Source of the DNA: CAVSLM01 sp963728895
GTDB lineage: Bacteria > Pseudomonadota > Gammaproteobacteria > JBBQDK01
Direction: 5' to 3'
Length of the DNA: 64,000 nucleotides
NCBI GenBank assembly: GCA_963728895.1
Contig: CAVSLM010000001.1
Location: 958,481 to 1,022,480 of the forward strand
The translations under genes were made by a program, and so were the position numbers. Below the pieces are notes generated by a model, which did not search any database, had not been told where the DNA came from, and worked only from the letters and a program-made list of their open reading frames with translations. Shown here one piece after another: positions 43,658-51,979 of the stretch (position 1 is its first letter; each line of letters begins with the position of its first letter).

Positions 43658-44767
43658 ATGAACCAGGTATGGAAAAGAAGGGCAGGCGAGTTCCTGCCGG
43701 GTGCCAACCTGACCGTGCTTCCGCATTGGGACCGCAGGGCGGTGCCCGTCTACGAGCGCGCGGAGGTTTCCGTGCCCGGGCGGTTGCATTTCGCCGTGTT
43801 CGACTTCATGCAGATGGCGCCCGGCTTCGGCGGAGGTGGCCTGGGTGTGTCGACGAGCACGGTCGGCCACCAGGTGATCGTGTCGAGAACGGCTCCGGGC
43901 CAGGGCGGCTGTGACGTTCCCAGCGGTCGGCACATGCTCGAGCTGTTCAAACGCAGCGTCGGTTACGACGGCGACGACATCCGCGTCGCCCGGGCGCGAA
44001 GCATAGCGCACAAGCACAGCGGCTTCGGATCGAACGTTTCGTACAACACTGCGACCCTGGCCGGTATCAATGCCCTTTTCGGTTCTCCGTTTTCGCCCCA
44101 CGACATGTGGGAGATGATCACCCGCAACTACGTGGAGAACACCAAGGATGGGCAGCGCGTGTACTTCGGTCTGGAGACCGGTGTCGGCGAGGCCTGTCTC
44201 TTCTTCGGCGGCCTGGTATGGGTGGACGAGAAACACGGCAACGGTCGTTTCCTCGGAAACCTGAGCTCGGAACGCCTCTGGGTGACCACGGCGGTTGGAA
44301 ACTACGACACGCTGGCAACGGAAACACTGCGCGCACATGGCGAAGGCGCAGACATGTCCGGCACCACCGAGGCGGGCTTCGTTCCCTCCCACTTCGTGGC
44401 GTGGCAGAAGCGCTACGGCGACGCCTGGCGCAGCTTCATCGAGAAGAAGCTGCGGCCGGCGCTGCATCGCAACGATCTCTTCGGGTTTCTCCAGCACGGC
44501 TGGGAGCTCAACAGCATGAGCAACATGAAGGTGCTCGAAGGGATCTTCCGGACCGATGTCATGCGCGACTTCGACGAGACCATGCAGCGCGAAGGTGCTC
44601 TCTATGCCGGCATGAGCAGCGCCGGGCCAGGATTCTATGCGTTCACAGACAGCGAGGAAATGGGCAGGCGCCTCGCGGGGATCATGGAAAGCCGGTTCGG
44701 CAACTACATGAGTCAGCCGGCGGTGGCCCGCGCCGGCGAGAAGCTGTCCATCGAAGTCGCCGTCTAG
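43658..44767 (+). CDS. GHMP-superfamily protein resembling beta-RFAP synthase
   Basis: The 369-residue protein shows a glycine-rich GHMP-type core: GGGGLGVSTSTVGHQV, HSGFGSNVSYNTATLAGINAL as a phosphate loop, and LETGVGEACLFFGGLVW. These segments match the layout of beta-ribofuranosylaminobenzene 5'-phosphate synthase, which joins an aromatic acid to PRPP with loss of CO2 in methanopterin synthesis. No other pterin gene is nearby, so a different aromatic acceptor is likely. It opens the plus arm, divergent from the Coq4/UbiA operon, 41 bases before the radical SAM gene. A kinase of the same superfamily is the alternative. Confidence 0.65.
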   Translation: MNQVWKRRAGEFLPGANLTVLPHWDRRAVPVYERAEVSVPGRLHFAVFDFMQMAPGFGGGGLGVSTSTVGHQVIVSRTAPGQGGCDVPSGRHMLELFKRSVGYDGDDIRVARARSIAHKHSGFGSNVSYNTATLAGINALFGSPFSPHDMWEMITRNYVENTKDGQRVYFGLETGVGEACLFFGGLVWVDEKHGNGRFLGNLSSERLWVTTAVGNYDTLATETLRAHGEGADMSGTTEAGFVPSHFVAWQKRYGDAWRSFIEKKLRPALHRNDLFGFLQHGWELNSMSNMKVLEGIFRTDVMRDFDETMQREGALYAGMSSAGPGFYAFTDSEEMGRRLAGIMESRFGNYMSQPAVARAGEKLSIEVAV

Positions 44768-44808
44768 CGACTGGTTCCGAATCGTACCCGACTGGAAGCG
44801 AGCTCATC

Positions 44809-46365
44809 ATGACCAGACGCGTGACCTTCGTGAATACCAACCAGGTGAAGCCGGCCATCGCGCCGATTGCATTCGACTACCTGTCCGCTCCGCTGGAACG
44901 CGCAGGCTTCGAGCTCACGCTGCTCGACCTGTGCTTCTCGGACGACTTCGATGCGGCGATTGCCGCGCACTGTCGCGCGCACGCCCCGGACTATTGGGGC
45001 GTCACACTCAGAAACACCGATGATGTCTACTTTTCCAGTGGCTACAGCTTCCTGGACAAGATCCGGGACATGGTGGCGTCACTGCGCCGCGCGCGCCCAG
45101 TGCCGATCGTGATGGGAGGTGCCGGGTTCTCTGTCATGCCCGAAAGACTGCTCGAGTATCTGGGAGCCGACTTCGGGATCGTTCGCGAGGGCGAATTCAG
45201 CTTCCCCGAGCTGCTCACCTGCCTCGAGCAGGGACGAAGCTTCACGCACATACCCGGTCTGGTCTTTCGCGATGGCGACGGCGTGCACTCGACACGGCTG
45301 GGGCCGGACACCTGCGGCCGCCTGGATCTGCTCGGGCCGCACAAGCGCGAAGTCGTCGACAACAGACACTACTTCGCGAAGGGAGGCCAGATCGGCATCG
45401 AGACCAAGCGCGGCTGCAACCGCAGATGCATCTATTGTGTGGAGCCGCTCATCAAGGGCCGGAAGGTGCGCCTGCGCGACCCCGAGGACGTCGTCGACGA
45501 GATGGAGTCGCTGCTGGAGCGAGGAATCAACGTCTTTCACATCAACGATTCCGAATTCAACCTGAGCCTGGCGCATCCCCTGGCACTGTGCGATGCCATC
45601 GTGCGGCGCAACCTCGCCGGCAGGATCCAGTGGTACGCCTACGGCATGCCGCGGCCGTTCCCCGACGAGCTGGCGGCGGCGATGAAGGCGGCCGGCTGCG
45701 TCGGAATGAACTTCGGAGTCGACAGCGCCAGCGAGAAAATGCTCAGAATCCTGCGCCGCACGTTTGGTCCCTCGGACATCGAGGATGCGGTCAACGCCGC
45801 GAAACGTCACGGTCTCGAGCACATCCTGGAGTTGCTGTTCGGTGCTCCCGGCGAGACCCGGGAGACGGTTCGCGAGACCATCGAGTTCGTCAAGCGGATC
45901 GATCCGGAACGGGTATCGGTGACGGTCGGACTGAGGATTTTCCCCGGGACGGAGCTCGAGCGCATGATTCGCAGCGAGGGCCTGAACGGGAGCAACCCGA
46001 ATCTTCATGGCCACATCGATGGCAACGGCGATCTTCTCCACCCCGTGTTCTATCTGCCGGCCGCTCTGGGACCGGACCCGCAGAAGTTCATCGCAGAGCT
46101 CGTGGGTAACGACCGGCGGTTCTTCGGTACCAACGACAGTCTGTTCAACTACAACGCCAACGACGCCCTGGTGGAGGCGATCGCACAAGGCGAGCGTGGC
46201 GCGTACTGGTCGATCCTGAACCGCCTGGAAAAACGCTTCGAGGAAGCGCAGGCCAGAACCGCCGTCCAGCATCGGATGCTTCCCCGCCTCAGGTTGTCCG
46301 CACAGCAGACCCAGGAAGAGAACCTGACGGTGACCACGGGTTGCCCGGTGAGCGTTCCATGCTGA
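44809..46365 (+). CDS. B12-binding radical SAM enzyme
   Basis: The 518-residue protein has an N-terminal B12-binding-like Rossmann domain (FVNTNQVKPAIAPIAFDYL, PIVMGGAGFSVMPERLLE) and a radical SAM barrel with the iron-sulfur motif CNRRCIYC at about residues 203-210. GxxxE-type and later SAM-binding segments follow (HINDSEFNLS, GVDSASEKML, LLFGAPGET). Such enzymes methylate unreactive carbons or drive ring or chain rearrangements. The ATG at 44809 is preceded by GGAAGCGAG; a much longer open frame from 44107 runs through the previous gene and is not coding. Substrate unknown; an aromatic ring is plausible from context. Confidence 0.85.
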   Translation: MTRRVTFVNTNQVKPAIAPIAFDYLSAPLERAGFELTLLDLCFSDDFDAAIAAHCRAHAPDYWGVTLRNTDDVYFSSGYSFLDKIRDMVASLRRARPVPIVMGGAGFSVMPERLLEYLGADFGIVREGEFSFPELLTCLEQGRSFTHIPGLVFRDGDGVHSTRLGPDTCGRLDLLGPHKREVVDNRHYFAKGGQIGIETKRGCNRRCIYCVEPLIKGRKVRLRDPEDVVDEMESLLERGINVFHINDSEFNLSLAHPLALCDAIVRRNLAGRIQWYAYGMPRPFPDELAAAMKAAGCVGMNFGVDSASEKMLRILRRTFGPSDIEDAVNAAKRHGLEHILELLFGAPGETRETVRETIEFVKRIDPERVSVTVGLRIFPGTELERMIRSEGLNGSNPNLHGHIDGNGDLLHPVFYLPAALGPDPQKFIAELVGNDRRFFGTNDSLFNYNANDALVEAIAQGERGAYWSILNRLEKRFEEAQARTAVQHRMLPRLRLSAQQTQEENLTVTTGCPVSVPC

Positions 46366-46418
46366 TGCACCTGGCGGGTTGTTGAATCCATTGGCAGCGC
46401 CTGGCGCCGGAGGAACAA

Positions 46419-47864
46419 GTGTCCATCGAACCGATCACGGCAGAGCCGTACAGGATAAAGGCCGTCGAGCCCATCAGGCTCATCAGTCGCGCGGAGCGCG
46501 AAGCGAAGCTCCGTGGCGCCGGCTACAACGTGTTCCGGCTGCAGGCCGAGGACGTCTACATCGATCTCATGACCGATAGCGGAACCTCGGCCATGAGCAG
46601 CAATCAGTGGGCCGCGCTCATGACGGGTGACGAGTCCTATGCGGGTTCCCGCAGCTTCTCCCGATTGCAGCGGGCGGTGCGGGACGTGCTCGGCTTCGAG
46701 CATGTGCTACCCACGCATCAGGGCAGGCCGGCCGAGCACTTCCTGTTCCGGACCCTCGTCAAGCCCGGGCAGGTGGTGCCGTTCAACGCGCCATTCGACT
46801 CCACCGAAGCGCACGTGTGCGTGGTCGGGGGCACTGCCGTCTCATGCGTCGCCAATGTCGGCTATCAGCCCGATCTGGAGCATCCCTTCAAAGGCGATCT
46901 TGATTTGCAGAAGCTGCGCAACGTGATCGAGCGTGAGGGCGTCGACAGAGTCCCGCTGATCATGGTCACGCTCACCAACAACGCCGGCGGAGGCCAGCCG
47001 GTGTCCATGGGAAATCTGCATGCGGTAAAGCAGCTGGCCGGCGAATTCTCCATCCCGGTCTACTTCGATGCTGCGCGCTGCGCAGAGAATGCCTACTTCA
47101 TACAGCAGCGCGAAAGCGGGTATGCCGGGAAGTCCGTGGCAGAGATTCTCAAGGAGCAGTTCTCCTATGCCGAGGGCTGCACCTTCAGCTGCAAGAAGGA
47201 TGCGCTGGTCAACATCGGCGGCCTGTTCGCGACGCGATCCCGGGCCGTGTACGAGCAGATCGTGCCACTGCTGATTCTGCACGAAGGCTACGTCACCTAC
47301 GGGGGGATGGCCGGTCGTGATCTCGAGGCGCTGGCAGTGGGGCTGCAGGAGATGGTGAATGACGACTACATTCGGCACCGCGTGCGGCAGGTCGAAAAGC
47401 TTGGCGACAGATTGATCGCCGCCGGGGTGCCCATTGTGAGACCGACCGGCGGGCACGCCGTGTGCGTGGACGCCGCGGCCTTCCTGCCGCATTTGACACG
47501 CTCGCAATTTCCGGCGGACGCCCTGGCCGCCGAGCTCTACCTGGAGGGCGGCGTGCGTGCCGTGGGTCTCGGCGCGCTGGCGTTCATGAAGGAAGACTCC
47601 TCGACAGGCGCGATCACCTTTCCGAAGATGGAGCTTCTCAGGCTGGCGATTCCCCGCCGCGTGTACACCGAGAGTCACATGGAAGTGGTGGCAGCGGCAC
47701 TCATCGGGGTCTACGAAAGAAGGCATTCGATTCCAGGCATGCGGATCGTTTCGGCGCCGCCCATGCTGCGTCACTTCACTTCGGTTCTGGAGCCGCTACC
47801 ATCCCGCGACCGGGCACCGGCCGCGCCTGCGGAGCACATTTCCCGCGATGCGGTCTGGGCCTGA
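46419..47864 (+). CDS. Tryptophanase/tyrosine phenol-lyase family beta-eliminating lyase
   Basis: The 481-residue PLP enzyme has the family order: GDESYAGSRSF, PTHQGRPAEH, TNNAGGGQPVS, FDAARCAENAYFI, the PLP lysine in SCKKDALVNIGG, GYVTYGGMAGRDLEA and IPRRVYT. Discriminating positions look tryptophanase-like: GVRAVGLG where tyrosine phenol-lyase has an Arg (SMERG), and LRHFT where phenol-lyase has RFFT. Predicted reaction is release of indole (or another aromatic) plus pyruvate and ammonia. The GTG start at 46419 has GGAGGA upstream. In this cluster it probably feeds an aromatic precursor rather than signalling indole. Confidence 0.85.
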   Translation: MSIEPITAEPYRIKAVEPIRLISRAEREAKLRGAGYNVFRLQAEDVYIDLMTDSGTSAMSSNQWAALMTGDESYAGSRSFSRLQRAVRDVLGFEHVLPTHQGRPAEHFLFRTLVKPGQVVPFNAPFDSTEAHVCVVGGTAVSCVANVGYQPDLEHPFKGDLDLQKLRNVIEREGVDRVPLIMVTLTNNAGGGQPVSMGNLHAVKQLAGEFSIPVYFDAARCAENAYFIQQRESGYAGKSVAEILKEQFSYAEGCTFSCKKDALVNIGGLFATRSRAVYEQIVPLLILHEGYVTYGGMAGRDLEALAVGLQEMVNDDYIRHRVRQVEKLGDRLIAAGVPIVRPTGGHAVCVDAAAFLPHLTRSQFPADALAAELYLEGGVRAVGLGALAFMKEDSSTGAITFPKMELLRLAIPRRVYTESHMEVVAAALIGVYERRHSIPGMRIVSAPPMLRHFTSVLEPLPSRDRAPAAPAEHISRDAVWA

Positions 47865-47873
47865 GAGGCTGCC

Positions 47874-49973
47874 ATGGCACACAGTGTCTGCCAGCCGCTC
47901 AAGCTCAAGCCGCACGGTTATCCGGGCGTCCTGATCACATTTTGCGGAGTCGATGGGTCGGGCAAGTCTTCACTCATCGACCGTCTCGAAGAGACCTGCC
48001 GGGAAGCGGGCATGAGTTGTCTGCGGACCTATACGCCCACCGGCAGGATTCGCCAGGACCCGGTGTTCCGGAGCCTGGTCGACGATCCCTGCAGTACGTC
48101 GAGCATCGATTGCAGCAGCTACGAGAGCGCCGCGCGTGTCAACGTACTGGGGCTTCTGCTGTCGATCATGGGCGATCTGGTGCAGCACACCACCGATACC
48201 ATCATTCCCGCGCTGAAGCGCGGTGATGTGGTGTTTTGCGACCGCTACGTTTTCACTTCGCAGGCCGAGATCGGCGCCCGCTCCGATCTGCGGGAAACTG
48301 AGCCGGTGCTGGCACGCATCGCCGAGCACGTTCTGCAGCCGGATCTCGCGTTCGGTCTTACCGTGTCCAGCGAGACTTCGTCCCGCCGCGTGCAGGCAAG
48401 GAACGACGCGAGCGATCGACCGCCGCCCATGGACTTTCTCTCGCGCCAGGTGGCTGCCTATCGAACGGTGTTCAAGGCCAACGACCTGGTGGTGCTCGAC
48501 TCCGAGCGGGGTATGGAGGAGACGTTCGCGCGTGCGGTGATCCACTTTGCGCAGATCGAGGGCCTGGCCCCGGTGGCCGGCAAGCCGGCCACCCCTCCGC
48601 GGACGGCCCCACCGCAAGTGGCGGATGGGAGGTTTTCCGCCGGCCGGGCGGCTGACCCCGACATGGAAGACCTGACGGTGTGGGCGAGACCTGACGATCG
48701 CACACAGCTCGCGCCCCGCGAACCGGCCAAAGCGCGCGGCGACGGTGGGCGGAGCAAGGCTCCAGGGAGGCCTTCCGATCTCTCGGCGCTCGGAATCGAT
48801 CGGCGCCCATCTGCACGTCCGCGCCGCAAGCGCCGGCGCTGGGCTGCGGCGATCAGCATCGTATCCATCGCCGCTGCCGCCGCAGCGGCGAGTGCCAGGT
48901 ACGGCGCACCGGTTGCCGTCGAGACCGCGACGGTTACCACCGCTTACGCCACGCAGTCGATGATCAGTCTCAACGCAACCGGCTATGTCGTCGCCGAGCG
49001 CAAGGCAGCGGTCGCGTCGAAGGCTGCCGGGCGTCTCGAGTGGCTGGGTGTCGTCGAGGGCAGCAAGGTGAAGCGCGGGGAGGTCATTGCACGCCTCGAA
49101 AGCCGAGACGTCGCAGCGACCTGCGAGCAGGCTGCGGCGAGCGTCGAGGTCGCGCGCGCCAACCTCGAGCAGGGAAAGGTCGAGCTCAACGAGGCCGAGC
49201 GCAATTCCCGGCGCTCGAAAGAGCTTTTGAGGCGGAAGTTCGTCAGCGCGGCGGAGTACGATGCCGCGGCCGCCCGCTACGCCAAGGCACGGGCCTCCAT
49301 CAAGAGCCTGGAGGCGCACGTCGCCGTGGCAGCCGCCGATCTGGAAGCGGCGGAAGTCGCCCTCGATCAGACCGCAATCCGTGCTCCGTTCGACGGGGTG
49401 GTGCTCAGCAAGCACGCCAACGTCGGCGATGTCGTCACGCCGTTCTCCAACGCGCTCGACACCAAGGGGGCGGTGGTCACGGTCGCGGACATGAGCACAC
49501 TCGAGGTCGAGGCCGACGTTTCGGAGTCATCCGTGGGCCAGGTGAAGATCGGGCAGTCGGTCGAGATTCAGCTCGACGCCGTCCCCGACCGGCGTTTGGC
49601 GGGCGTGGTCAACCGCATCGTGCCGACGGTCGATCGCGCCAAGGCGACGGTGCTGGTGAAGATCAAGTTCCTGGAACAGGACGAGCGCGTGCTGCCGGAC
49701 ATGAGCGCCACGGTCGCATTCCTCAGCCACCAGCCGAGCGCCATGGACCGCGAACCGCTTGCCGTCGCGCCGCCGGCAGCGGTCGTCGAGCGCGACGGCG
49801 TCAAGTGTGTCTACGTGGTGAGCGATAGTCATGCGCATCAGGTCATGGTCGAAACCGGCCGCGCGGTCGGGGAGATGATCGAGCTGCGCGGTGTGGATAT
49901 CGGAGAGAAGGTGGTCCTCAATCCGCTCGACAAGGTCACCGACGGTGCTGCATTGAGGGTGGCGCAACAATGA
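47874..49973 (+). CDS. Fusion of thymidylate-kinase-like domain to periplasmic adaptor (MFP)
   Basis: One 699-residue frame joins two families. Residues ~15-225 form a thymidylate-kinase-like P-loop domain: FCGVDGSGKSS, CDRYVFTSQAE, and a lid-type segment with VQARNDAS. A linker rich in Pro/Arg/Asp (~225-320) follows, then a single membrane helix (AAISIVSIAAAAAAASA, about 323-340) and a MacA/HlyD adaptor: lipoyl halves (GRLEWLGVVEGSKVKRGEVI, IRAPFDGVVLSKHANVGD), a coiled hairpin and beta-barrel. Topology is sensible: kinase inside, adaptor in the periplasm. An internal ATG at 48663 could in principle start the adaptor alone but has no ribosome site. It overlaps the ATPase gene by 4 bases. Confidence 0.85.
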   Translation: MAHSVCQPLKLKPHGYPGVLITFCGVDGSGKSSLIDRLEETCREAGMSCLRTYTPTGRIRQDPVFRSLVDDPCSTSSIDCSSYESAARVNVLGLLLSIMGDLVQHTTDTIIPALKRGDVVFCDRYVFTSQAEIGARSDLRETEPVLARIAEHVLQPDLAFGLTVSSETSSRRVQARNDASDRPPPMDFLSRQVAAYRTVFKANDLVVLDSERGMEETFARAVIHFAQIEGLAPVAGKPATPPRTAPPQVADGRFSAGRAADPDMEDLTVWARPDDRTQLAPREPAKARGDGGRSKAPGRPSDLSALGIDRRPSARPRRKRRRWAAAISIVSIAAAAAAASARYGAPVAVETATVTTAYATQSMISLNATGYVVAERKAAVASKAAGRLEWLGVVEGSKVKRGEVIARLESRDVAATCEQAAASVEVARANLEQGKVELNEAERNSRRSKELLRRKFVSAAEYDAAAARYAKARASIKSLEAHVAVAAADLEAAEVALDQTAIRAPFDGVVLSKHANVGDVVTPFSNALDTKGAVVTVADMSTLEVEADVSESSVGQVKIGQSVEIQLDAVPDRRLAGVVNRIVPTVDRAKATVLVKIKFLEQDERVLPDMSATVAFLSHQPSAMDREPLAVAPPAAVVERDGVKCVYVVSDSHAHQVMVETGRAVGEMIELRGVDIGEKVVLNPLDKVTDGAALRVAQQ

Positions 49974-50830
49974 GGTCTCGGGGCAAGACCGGCGGCGCGG
50001 CTGCGGAGGTGACGATGACGCGAGCCGGCATCCGAGCCGCCGCAGCCGCACGCGCTGCGCGGGGCCACGACACGCGCCGGCCGAGCCGCGTGTCGCCGAT
50101 GTACGAGTCGCCGGCAGCACCGCTCATCTGCATACGCGCAGTCTCCAAGTCGTACCGCCGGGGCGGACAGATCGTGCCGGTCCTGAGCGGCATCACGCTG
50201 GATATCGGGGCGGGAGAGTTCCTCGCCTTGATGGGCCCTTCGGGTTCCGGGAAGTCGACACTGCTCAACCTGATCGCGGCCATCGACCGGCCGGACCGCG
50301 GCGAGCTCACCGTCGGCGGGCTGGACATCACGCAACTGGGGGAGGCCGCGCTCGCCGACTGGCGCGCCGAAAACGTCGGCTTCATCTTCCAGTTCTACAA
50401 CCTGATGCCGGTGCTCACCGCACGTGAGAACGTCGAGCTTCCACTGCTGCTCACGTCGCTGTCGCGTCGCGAGCGGGTGCGGCATGTGGAACAGGCACTG
50501 GCACTGGTCGGCCTTGCGGAACGCAGTGATCATTACCCTTCGGAGCTCTCGGGCGGCCAGCAGCAACGCGTCGCCATCGCGCGGGCAATCGTCACCGACC
50601 CGTCTGTCATCGTCGCCGACGAACCCACGGGCGATCTCGACCGTCAGTCGGCGGAGGAAATCCTCACCCTCATGGACCGTCTCAATGGGGAGCTCGGTAA
50701 GACCATCGTGCTGGTGACCCACGACCGCCGCGCCGCGGAGCGCGCACACTCGATCATGCACCTGGAGAAGGGCGAGCTCTCCGCGCGCGAATGGCGTGCG
50801 GGTCAGGCGGACGGACGATGCCCCTGCTGA
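49970..50830 (+). CDS. MacB-type ABC transporter ATP-binding protein
   Basis: The ATPase has Walker [11 protein letters not shown]-loop [11 protein letters not shown], signature LSGGQQQR, Walker [13 protein letters not shown] and H-loop VTHD, typical of the LolD/MacB group that powers export. The ATG at 49970 overlaps the adaptor stop by 4 bases but gives a 43-residue Arg/Ala-rich leader; the ATG at 50099 (MYESPAAPL) would give a 243-residue protein of normal length. I list the longer form because of coupling. It overlaps the next permease by 13 bases. Works with the adaptor and two FtsX permeases. Confidence 0.92.
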   Translation: MRSRGKTGGAAAEVTMTRAGIRAAAAARAARGHDTRRPSRVSPMYESPAAPLICIRAVSKSYRRGGQIVPVLSGITLDIGAGEFLALMGPSGSGKSTLLNLIAAIDRPDRGELTVGGLDITQLGEAALADWRAENVGFIFQFYNLMPVLTARENVELPLLLTSLSRRERVRHVEQALALVGLAERSDHYPSELSGGQQQRVAIARAIVTDPSVIVADEPTGDLDRQSAEEILTLMDRLNGELGKTIVLVTHDRRAAERAHSIMHLEKGELSAREWRAGQADGRCPC

Positions 50831-51975
50831 AACTGATTCTGCGCAATATGCTTCGCCACCGGATGCGCACTGGTCTGACGGTGCTCGGGCTTGCCGTGGC
50901 CCTCGTGGCATTCGGTGTTCTGTCCACGGTGGTTGGCGCCTGGTACGCGGCCGCAGACAAGGCAGCGCCTACACGATTGGTGACGAGAAACGGCATTTCG
51001 CTTTCCTTCCCGTTGCCGCTCAATTATCGGGACAAGATCCGGGCGGTGGATGGCGTGCGCTCGGTGTCCCACTCGACCTGGTTCGGCGGGGTGTATAAGA
51101 GCCCGAAGAACTTCTTTGCGCAGTTCGCGATCGAGCCGGATACCTACCTGCCGATGTATCCGGATTTCCTTTTCAAACAGGCGGAGCTGCGCGCGTTCCT
51201 GCGCGACCGCAAGGGCGCCATCATCGGGCGCAAGCTTGCCGACACTTACGGTCTGCGAGTTGGCGACAGCCTGCCGCTACGCGGCACCATCTTTTCCGGC
51301 ACCTGGAACTTCACCGTGCGCGCGATCTACGATGGCGCCAAAGAGAACACCGACGTTTCGCAGATGCTGTTTCACTGGAAGTATCTGAATGAAACCCTGA
51401 AGGCCCGCGGCCAGGGCGGAACCGACCAGGTCGGTGTCTTCCTGGTCGATATTTCCGATCCACGCCGCGCCGCCGAGATCGGCCGCGCCATCGATGCGCT
51501 GTTCATCAACTCACTTGCCGAAACCTTTACCGAGACCGAGAAGTCCTTTCAGCTGAGCTTCGTCGCCATGGCCGACGCGCTGATCATGGCGATCCGGCTG
51601 GTCTCGTTCGTGGTCATCGTGATCATTCTCGCCGTCATGGCCAACACCATGGCGATGACCGCGCGCGAGCGACTGGCCGAATACGCGACATTGAAGACTT
51701 TGGGCTTTGGTCCGGGATTCGTCGGTGCCTTGATTTTCGGCGAGTCGCTTGCGGTGGCCGCAGTCGGCGGTATGGCCGGTGTCGCCTCGACCTTTCCGGT
51801 CGCCAGACTATTTGCCGAAAAGACGGGGACACTCTTCGCCGTATTCGAGGTGAGCGCCGCCACCGTGGCGATACAGGCAGTCTGCGCCCTGGCGGTGGGG
51901 ATGGGAGCGGCTCTGCTGCCGGCGCGACGGGCGATGCGTGTGCCCATCGTCGAGGGGCTGCGGGCGATCGGATAA
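50818..51975 (+). CDS. FtsX-family ABC permease 1
   Basis: The 385-residue membrane protein has an N-terminal helix (MRTGLTVLGLAVALVAFGVLST), a large MacB-type periplasmic domain, and three C-terminal helices (LVSFVVIVIILAVMANTMAM, GALIFGESLAVAAVGG, and a final one ending in LLPARRAMRVPIVEGLR). This is the four-helix MacB/FtsX layout. The ATG at 50818 overlaps the ATPase gene. It likely forms a heterodimer with the following permease. No catalytic residues are expected. Confidence 0.9.
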   Translation: MPLLKLILRNMLRHRMRTGLTVLGLAVALVAFGVLSTVVGAWYAAADKAAPTRLVTRNGISLSFPLPLNYRDKIRAVDGVRSVSHSTWFGGVYKSPKNFFAQFAIEPDTYLPMYPDFLFKQAELRAFLRDRKGAIIGRKLADTYGLRVGDSLPLRGTIFSGTWNFTVRAIYDGAKENTDVSQMLFHWKYLNETLKARGQGGTDQVGVFLVDISDPRRAAEIGRAIDALFINSLAETFTETEKSFQLSFVAMADALIMAIRLVSFVVIVIILAVMANTMAMTARERLAEYATLKTLGFGPGFVGALIFGESLAVAAVGGMAGVASTFPVARLFAEKTGTLFAVFEVSAATVAIQAVCALAVGMGAALLPARRAMRVPIVEGLRAIG

Positions 51976-51979
51976 CGCC

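Noticed and set aside
44107..44808. N-terminal extension of the radical SAM protein
   Set aside because: The frame is open but overlaps the GHMP-like gene; the ATG at 44809 starts the B12-binding domain.
46419..47864. Calling the lyase tyrosine phenol-lyase
   Set aside because: Two residues that distinguish the phenol-lyase are replaced by tryptophanase-type residues, so I kept the broader family name.
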